A stretch of 64,000 nucleotides of DNA from Vanilla planifolia (lineage: Eukaryota; Streptophyta; Magnoliopsida; Asparagales; Orchidaceae). A model generated the notes under the pieces. It was given only the letters and a program-made list of their open reading frames with translations, made no database searches and had not been told where the DNA came from. This document shows positions 57,240 through 64,000 of this stretch, one piece after another (position 1 is the stretch's first letter; each line of letters starts with the position of its first letter). The DNA lies in the NCBI GenBank assembly GCA_023846275.1, contig JAIUJO010000225.1:637100-701099 (forward strand). Reading direction: 5' to 3'. The position numbers and the translations under genes were made by a program.

Positions 57240-60120
57240 GATTAGTGAAGATAAAAAAATTTCTCATATTCAGCATAAAAAATGACCACGAGGCTAATGC
57301 ACACATGAGATATACACATTAAGGGAGAGGAGCATGCTTACAAGAAAGTGTTGCCACAATCATGTTGGAAGTGTCATCATGCTAACCTAAACTTGGAAAA
57401 TGCTGTCACCACATTATCACTTTGATGTTTATTTGTGAAGTTCCTTTAAACTTTTGTCAAAATGCACCTTTTTATGAATTTAAAAATCAAGAATGCCTAA
57501 AATAGTGCCATTAGTACTAATGAATGATTAATTTCAAATTTTATTAAATAAAAACTTTTGCTCAATTTTGTTTTTTCTTTATTTATTGTTTAAGCTTACC
57601 GTTTATCCTCCAATGTTATTAACTCTCGATTTCAAATATCAACAAGTTTTTCTTCTGCTTCTTTATGTCCCTTCTTTATAACTTACTCATTTTAGTTTAA
57701 TTGGGTTTTGTACATTATCTTAAGCAAATGAGCTATTTTCATCATGTTAAGAGTACTTTAATAAGAGAATTGGTACATTATTAGAAAAATAATGTTTGTT
57801 TCTTGCAAAACTATTTTTTAGAAAATGTTTTAAAAAATTGTAATAAGCTTAAACAAATATTTAAATGTAATATTATGAAAATTTTTAATTTTCATTTAAA
57901 ATATGTTAATTTTTATTTACTAAAAATTTTTTAAGAAAATTCTGTAATAGGAAGTTAAAAAAAATTTTAAAGTATACTTATGCATTGTTTAGGTTATTCA
58001 TCCTAAAATCAAATCTATATCCAATCCTAGAAAAAACAAGTCAAAACAAATAATCTATATAAGACTTATGTTGAAAATTGGGTATACCAAACCCTAACAA
58101 CATTTAAATCATAAGAACGTAGGTTAGAAATGCCTTATAATGAAGTATATTTGAAAGAAATGGAATGGGAAGTGGCAATTAAATATGTGCAAAGAAACTC
58201 CTATGCCTGACGAATGCTCAACAAGACACAAGTATCATAATTTAATCAAATGGAAAAAAAAAGGAAATGAGAGCTTTGTTTATTTTAAGAAGGAATTTTG
58301 AATTGGTGAAGAAGGCCACAACGTAAACTGGGAACAATGAGCACTAGTTGTTAAAGGCTTCGATGTTATTACTTAAAATGTTTCTTTAGAATTTTGTAAA
58401 GATTTCATCAATTTATTTTGATCAATAATTAACCAATTTATAAATATTTCCTAATGTATAAAATTATTCCAAAAACTAACCAATTAGTGTTTCTAATAAA
58501 TAGATGTTTTTTAATTAAAAACTTAATATTATTAAAATAAAATTTATAGCAACTAGTAAATATTAATCAAAAATAGTCATAGCACAAGAGCAACATGACA
58601 AATAATCTTGGAATGTTTGATTGTGAAAATTGCACAAATGGCCAGTTAAGTATAAACTATAGTAGTTTAGAAATTTGGATTTCATATGAATGGCTAGTTT
58701 TGAATTATGACATTACGATTAGATTTAATTTTACTTGTAAATTAAATATGGACCATGCAATCATTTAATGGAGAGATTACACAATTAGTAGAATTATCGC
58801 TTTAAAAAGGGAATTGTGGCAATGATCATTTGATCGTAAAATTACATGATTAGATGGCTTACATCACTATAGCAATTTAGAAGTTAGCAATGGCAAAAAA
58901 AGCTTTAAATTTTAGTCCCAAATGGTGCATTTTCTCTTTAGAAGTGGTTGACTTCAAGATAAGTGTTATCAAGTTTATTCATGACTTACTACAACTCCTA
59001 TAACATGATTAATTGATTTATGAATGGAATGAGAAGTGCCTTGATTTAAGATACTTCCATCTACTTGCATAAGAATAGATTATTTAATTTTAGTAGAATT
59101 AGTTTTTTTTAAAATTTCTTTAATTATTATAGAAGAAAGAATGAAAAAATTCAAGAAAAATAATTCTTAAGATGATGATGATATTATTATTAAAGATACT
59201 AAAAATTAAAAATCATTTTTTAAATTGATCAATTTAAATTTGAATTTAATTTTTATATCTTATATAGATGATTTAAATTATGCTAACATCCTAAGAAAAT
59301 TGGAAGTACATAAAATTTTATTGAAAATGTTTGTTTTGGTGGTCTGCCACCCCAACCAAGATGATTTTCATCAGATTTGATATTTACTACTCTTTTTCTT
59401 TAAAATCTTCCATGAAGAAACACATTAGCTATCTAAAATTTAAAGATTTGCTCAGCAAAATTCATTATAAATATTTTGATTTGTTGCAATCAAATAAAGC
59501 ATCAAGGTTACGAATCTACATCCAAAAATCAAGTTTATAGGACTTGTTAATATCTTTTTGCAAAAAATATCCAAGCTTTATGATGATGTTAAAACCTCAC
59601 ATAGTTAGGATATTGTCATCAAAATATCTTTGATCGTGCTTGAGGCCATCAGGATAACAACATTCACCATTTTATAGTATAGCAAAAATAAACCTTCAAA
59701 AGTAAAATAAACTTCCATTATTTATAATCAATTGATCATATAACTACTTATTCTTAATAAAAAAGATTCAATTATAGACTCACATACACACACAAACACA
59801 CACATATCATTTTGTTATAGCCTAACTCTTAAATTTGTTACACTACCAAACCTAATTTTTTTAAAAAACAACCATGAGTGCAACAAAATTATAAAGAATC
59901 ATATTATCATATTGTACTTAAAGTTCTAAGAAAAATGATATCATTCTAGGAATTAAGAAATTTTAGTCGTCCACAAGACCAAAACATGAATAAAAAGTCT
60001 ACAAAATCAATGAAATCACTCAATTCTAATCTTAACTAAGAAAATGTCATGAATAACTACCAAAGCTTCATAGAAAAAAAACTATTAAGGACCAAGTCTG
60101 ATAAAATAATTAAATAAAAT
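57240..60120. other. Unassigned intergenic DNA
   Basis: 57,240-57,420 may be the 5' leader of the LINE. Beyond that I recognise nothing. The 69-codon plus-strand frame 59,331-59,540 reads continuously (with KSSMKKHISYLKFKDLLSKI) but matches no family I know. A CA-rich microsatellite lies at about 59,780-59,806. Confidence 0.4.
59780..59806. repeat. CA-rich microsatellite
   Basis: CACATACACACACAAACACACACA-like run; imperfect alternating CA. Confidence 0.85.
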
Positions 60121-60129
60121 CATATATCT

Positions 60130-61832
60130 AATAACATAGAGTTGATAAGAAATAAGTACCAAATTTGTCATCATTAATGATGAAATAAATAACATAAAGT
60201 ATTCAACTAATTCACTAACTCTGATAATCTCTAGCTCGATTCTTAATCAAATTTTAACAACTTGATCTTGCTATAAAGGGGAGTGCTAGGTGGCTCAACA
60301 AGGAATCTTTGAGCCGTACTATAAAATATTAAGCGCTAATATGAATTATGCATGTAACAATAGAATAAATCTCATGAATGAATGACATTAGTTTCTAACT
60401 AACAAAAGGATGTCATCTTCTACTAAGTCTCGATTCACACAAAAATCGCTCAGACCCTTATGATCCCAATGCAATCTATAATCTTCGTAACAATAATAAG
60501 GCCTCTCTTAAGCCATTACATATTCCTCAAAACGCCATTGACAGTGCCACCATGTGACTTAAGAGCCCAAATAGAATTACTTGTGGTCATACCCAAATAA
60601 CCTACTCAATCCTAGGTCTAGCCAACAACATTCCCTTATTACTTGGCCAAACCTACCACAACTTGATGTCTTATATTCAAAGTTGTTCCACATTCTTGCA
60701 AAGTATTGGCTAAGAGCCCAGCTAACTAAAGCCTAATTTGCATTATGTATAAAGGATCATTAATAATATTTCATGAGCTTGTCATAATAATCTTTTGGTA
60801 TAGCTTACTTTTTATTGATTTTTTTCTATGCCTTTGAACATGATTCAAAGTCCAGACTACATGTTCATATCCATGCACCTTAAAGTTACAATTTGACTAT
60901 GCAAAAGTTTATTAACTATCCATAAAATCTTTACCATAATGTCTAACCTTAACCATAGTAGCATTAGCCATAACCAAACTCTTTAGTTGTTTATCATATC
61001 CTTACTTATCCTAGCTTTCTTCTAAGGCCTTAAACTAAACCCTCTAAGGCTTTCTAACTAGTAACCAAGAACCGCACACACCTTAGAATCTATTTAGTAT
61101 CTCTTGAGCTCGAACCAATGACTCCTATAACTTAGCTAAGTCCATCGTTCCATGCTTCACAAGTAAACCTTAAAAAACAAAATGGTTGGCTGCAAAATTA
61201 TCAAGAGTTTTATTATTTATTTCCAAGTGCCTTTAAAATGTTTATTACTTAATCAATTGCATATTGTATAACACATTACATTTCATATATTTTTTTCCTT
61301 GATTTTAGCAATAGAGTACCCATTTGTACCATGTCATGCTATCAACTAAACTTGTGAGTAATTTCAAACATAATCATAGTGCCTTACATCAAAAGTACAT
61401 TTCAATTAATAGATTTATATGAATCATGTACAATAAAGCCTAAACTTTATACATTTCTTTATTCATCATAGTACCGAACTCTTTGCCTATTCATATAATA
61501 ATCAAGACGTAAATATTCCATTCAATCTATATTATCAAACATTAATTCTACTTAGAAAGAAGAACAATTACACTAAGGATCTTAACTCTTAGTTACATAC
61601 AATAAGAAAACAAGGCCATTATGTCTAAGTTATGAGAGTTCATTCAATAAAGTTTTGTTCTTCATGTTTTTTCATTTTTTAAAAATTATCATGATAATCT
61701 ATGCTGAATGCATAAATGCCTAGACAACCAACATTGTTAACCAACAAGACATAAAATTTAGCATGATTTTCACTTATTTTACATGGTGATGACAATGCTA
61801 AGAAGTTGTTCACATGAACAAATTACTATCCT

Positions 61833-61923
<91 letters not shown>

Positions 61924-62900
61924 ATAACCAAAGTCAAACATGTGATATGTGATCATTTAATTAGCTTTGCATTCATAGGAAAAAATCCTATATGCATTTT
62001 TTATAGCAATTTTAGGAAAACTACATAAGGAATTTCCTCCTTCTTGAACACATTTCATGAAATACAATGACTAATTACCCTCACAACCATTTTCCAAGGT
62101 TCCATAGACGTTTTCACAAAGCAATTCCTTTTTATCCTAGCTTAGATATTAGCTAAATTTTTTACATAAACTAAGGTGTTATCCTGCCCCAAGACGTTGT
62201 TTAGATTACTTCTCCTTTGTAAGATCATTCCTTCCTTGAATGCTTTAACCCTCCTTCTTCATCATATTTTATCTCATTTTTTTACTTGGTATCCTCTAAA
62301 TTGGCCCCTCCAAGTTCCCCTTATATACTTAAGCTTTCTTAAATTATAAGCACATCTTAATGGTTTATGCAACTCTAACGACACCTTGTTAAACCAATAA
62401 TTTATTTTATGACAAACTAGTTTTGGGTTGGAGTACCCACAATTTCCTATGTTAAATTAACCCTCTTCTAATTATGCTGCTTTTGGTCTTCTATATGAAG
62501 CTCTTTAAATTTAGGAATCTATGTACTCTTTTTTTCTTCAATATCAAGCTCCTTAAATTTAAGAATTTATGTAAGAGATGGTAATAGATTCTTCTTTCTC
62601 TTATATTCATCTTTTCTTGTGATATTCCTAAATGCATCATATCCAAAAGTTTTTTTAATACTTCTATCTTTAACGACCAACTCTTATTATCTAAGAATCC
62701 CATCCATATCTTATCAAGGATTCATAGTATGAAAAAAATATGGATGCGAGAAAAAGTTAATAATATAAAAAACATATAAGTTCTTTTTCATGAAATAAGC
62801 CTAATCAAGATTCATGTGTTACAACTCAAGTCTTGAAATTCGACAATTTTTCAAATTTTAGGTTTTTGATTTTCAAAATCTTTGAAATTTACAATCATAA
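60130..62900. repeat. Dispersed repeat family R1, copy B
   Basis: Direct-orientation partner of 7,770-10,840 (anchors given there). It carries the (TA)n expansion at 61,836-61,921, which copy A lacks. Near 62,490-62,700 it holds a local near-duplication (GAAGCTCTTTAAATTTAGGAATCTATGT / CAAGCTCCTTAAATTTAAGAATTTATGT, about 60 bases apart); this explains the repeated LNLRS-type peptide in the minus-strand frame 62,491-62,703. Confidence 0.8.
61836..61921. repeat. (TA)n microsatellite, about 85 bp
   Basis: TA units interrupted once by ACA near 61,872. The frame at 61,783-62,028 reads it as an alternating Tyr-Ile tract and is not a gene. Confidence 0.97.
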
Positions 62901-64000
62901 TAGGAGTTTTATATGTTAAAAAGTATGTCTTGATTACTAAATAATTTTGTCATAATAAGCACATTAAAATTACCAAAAACTAAACCATATAACTAATTTA
63001 TTTAAAAAAAATGTTAAAATTTTATGCATAACCTGTAGATAAGTAGTGTAAGCATGAAAAAAGAGGAAGCTAAGCTCATCCTTAATGAAACTTTTAATAG
63101 ATTTGAAAAATGATTAAGACCATAACTATGACATTTTTGGATTTTAAGATAACTAAAATGACTAAATTGTCCTAAATAATTTGAAACTATACTACCCAAT
63201 AATGATTTATCATAACAGATTTTACTTTGATCTTTGGTTTTCATGGTCATAAATAACTAACCACCTTTGCATACAATTTAAAACTCTTTGAAGTTATTTT
63301 CTTCATTTATTTGTAATGTTAAATATTAATCAAAAGATATTCTTAGTTAGTATAACCTAAAATTATTTAAAATTATTATATATCTTATATAATAAAATGT
63401 TTCTTATGACTATAAGCTATTATTTTTTATAACTTATATGTTTAATTTATTTCGTAATATTTTTTATTTTCTTTTCTATTCATCAAACTTTTTTTGAAGT
63501 ATTAATTAAGATAAACCATTTTGCAAAACTTAATTGAATAATATTTTGTAAATTTTTTAAATATTTGACTTTTTATCATAATTTCAAATTTTAAATTTTT
63601 TATTTACATTTTCTTTTCTACATTTTTATATTTCACTAATTTTGAAGGTTATTCAACTTATTTTTGATATATGTTATATGCTTTATGAACATTTTTTATT
63701 GCCAATAATTTCTATTTCTTCTTGATGTATTTTTTATATATGATATATATCCTTTTTAATTTTTTTGTTAATTTGGATATTTCTTTTTTACTCTTAATCT
63801 TCACTCTTACATTGTTTTATATCAAAATACTTTCAAAGCTCACATTACTATGAAATGGCTTTCTCATATTTATATTGTTTGTTAGAAAATTAGAAATATT
63901 TTAATTATCTTAAATATTTTTAGTAATTCATATTTCACATTTATTATATTTAAATTATGAAAATAACTTATGTTTTCAAATTATAAAATAAACTTTAAGC
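62900..64000. other. AT-rich DNA to the window edge, nothing recognised
   Basis: No motif in any frame. The minus-strand frame 63,014-63,250 has no recognisable domain. From 63,300 onward the sequence is almost entirely A/T runs. Confidence 0.5.

Noticed and set aside
61783-62028. Open frame encoding an alternating Tyr-Ile tract
   Set aside because: It is a translation of the (TA)n microsatellite; no coding signal outside it.
7770-62900. The two R1 copies as LTRs of a single giant element
   Set aside because: 52 kb between them holds elements of both orientations and plastid DNA with no matching internal region; two independent copies are simpler.
1-64000. CRISPR arrays, bacterial operons, tRNA or rRNA genes
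   Set aside because: No regularly spaced identical short repeats, no ribosome-binding-site/ORF arrays, and no cloverleaf or rRNA sequence that I could recognise.

Overview
The window looks like nuclear, intergenic DNA of a vascular land plant. It is very AT-rich, it is full of plant-type retrotransposon relics (Ty1/copia, Ty3/gypsy and plant L1-type LINEs), and it carries a long, decayed insertion of plastid DNA (rpoB-rpoC1-rpoC2). The insertion still contains the group II intron of rpoC1, so its donor plastome was not of the usual grass type, which lacks that intron. I cannot name the species. I found no intact host gene and no rRNA, tRNA or CRISPR array. Nearly every open reading frame over 60 codons is either chance in AT-rich DNA or a scrap of a dead element.

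Layout. 1-7,770: AT-rich unassigned DNA with two LTR-like promoter/poly(A) stretches on the minus strand and a 107-bp tandem duplication at 6,972-7,178. 7,791-7,813: a 23-N assembly gap. About 7,770-10,840: one copy of a dispersed repeat whose second copy lies at about 60,130-62,900, same orientation. About 11,340-16,340 (+): nuclear plastid DNA (NUPT), collinear with the plastome from the 3' end of rpoB through rpoC1 exon 1, intron and exon 2 into roughly the first 40% of rpoC2. 16,350-17,580: an LTR-like remnant with a relative at 44,790-45,150. 17,600-29,540: extremely AT-rich DNA with a LINE reverse-transcriptase scrap (18,481-18,573) and a roughly 313-bp tandem duplication (20,040-20,660). 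29,540-31,082 (+): a GC-rich, 5'-truncated LINE 3' end with zinc-binding and RNase H domains and an A-tail.

31,310-34,600 (-): a scrambled copia pol relic with a partial internal duplication. About 36,240-43,780 (-): a structurally complete but dead copia element with two diverged LTRs and recognisable gag, zinc knuckle, protease, integrase, reverse transcriptase and RNase H. 45,590-47,480 (-): a gypsy relic with gag, zinc knuckle, protease and reverse transcriptase. About 52,080-57,230 (-): a nearly full-length but heavily decayed LINE with an unrelated GC-richer insert at 54,530-55,350. 61,836-61,921: a (TA)n microsatellite.

The elements do not work together. The window is a graveyard of insertions of different ages. 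Decay by C-to-T change is visible: stops in the plastid relic fall where Gln and Arg codons are expected. The LINE at 29.5-31.1 kb keeps its GC content and so looks younger than its surroundings. Family calls rest on my own translation and recognition of conserved protein motifs. Boundaries marked 'about' are good to roughly 50-150 bases.
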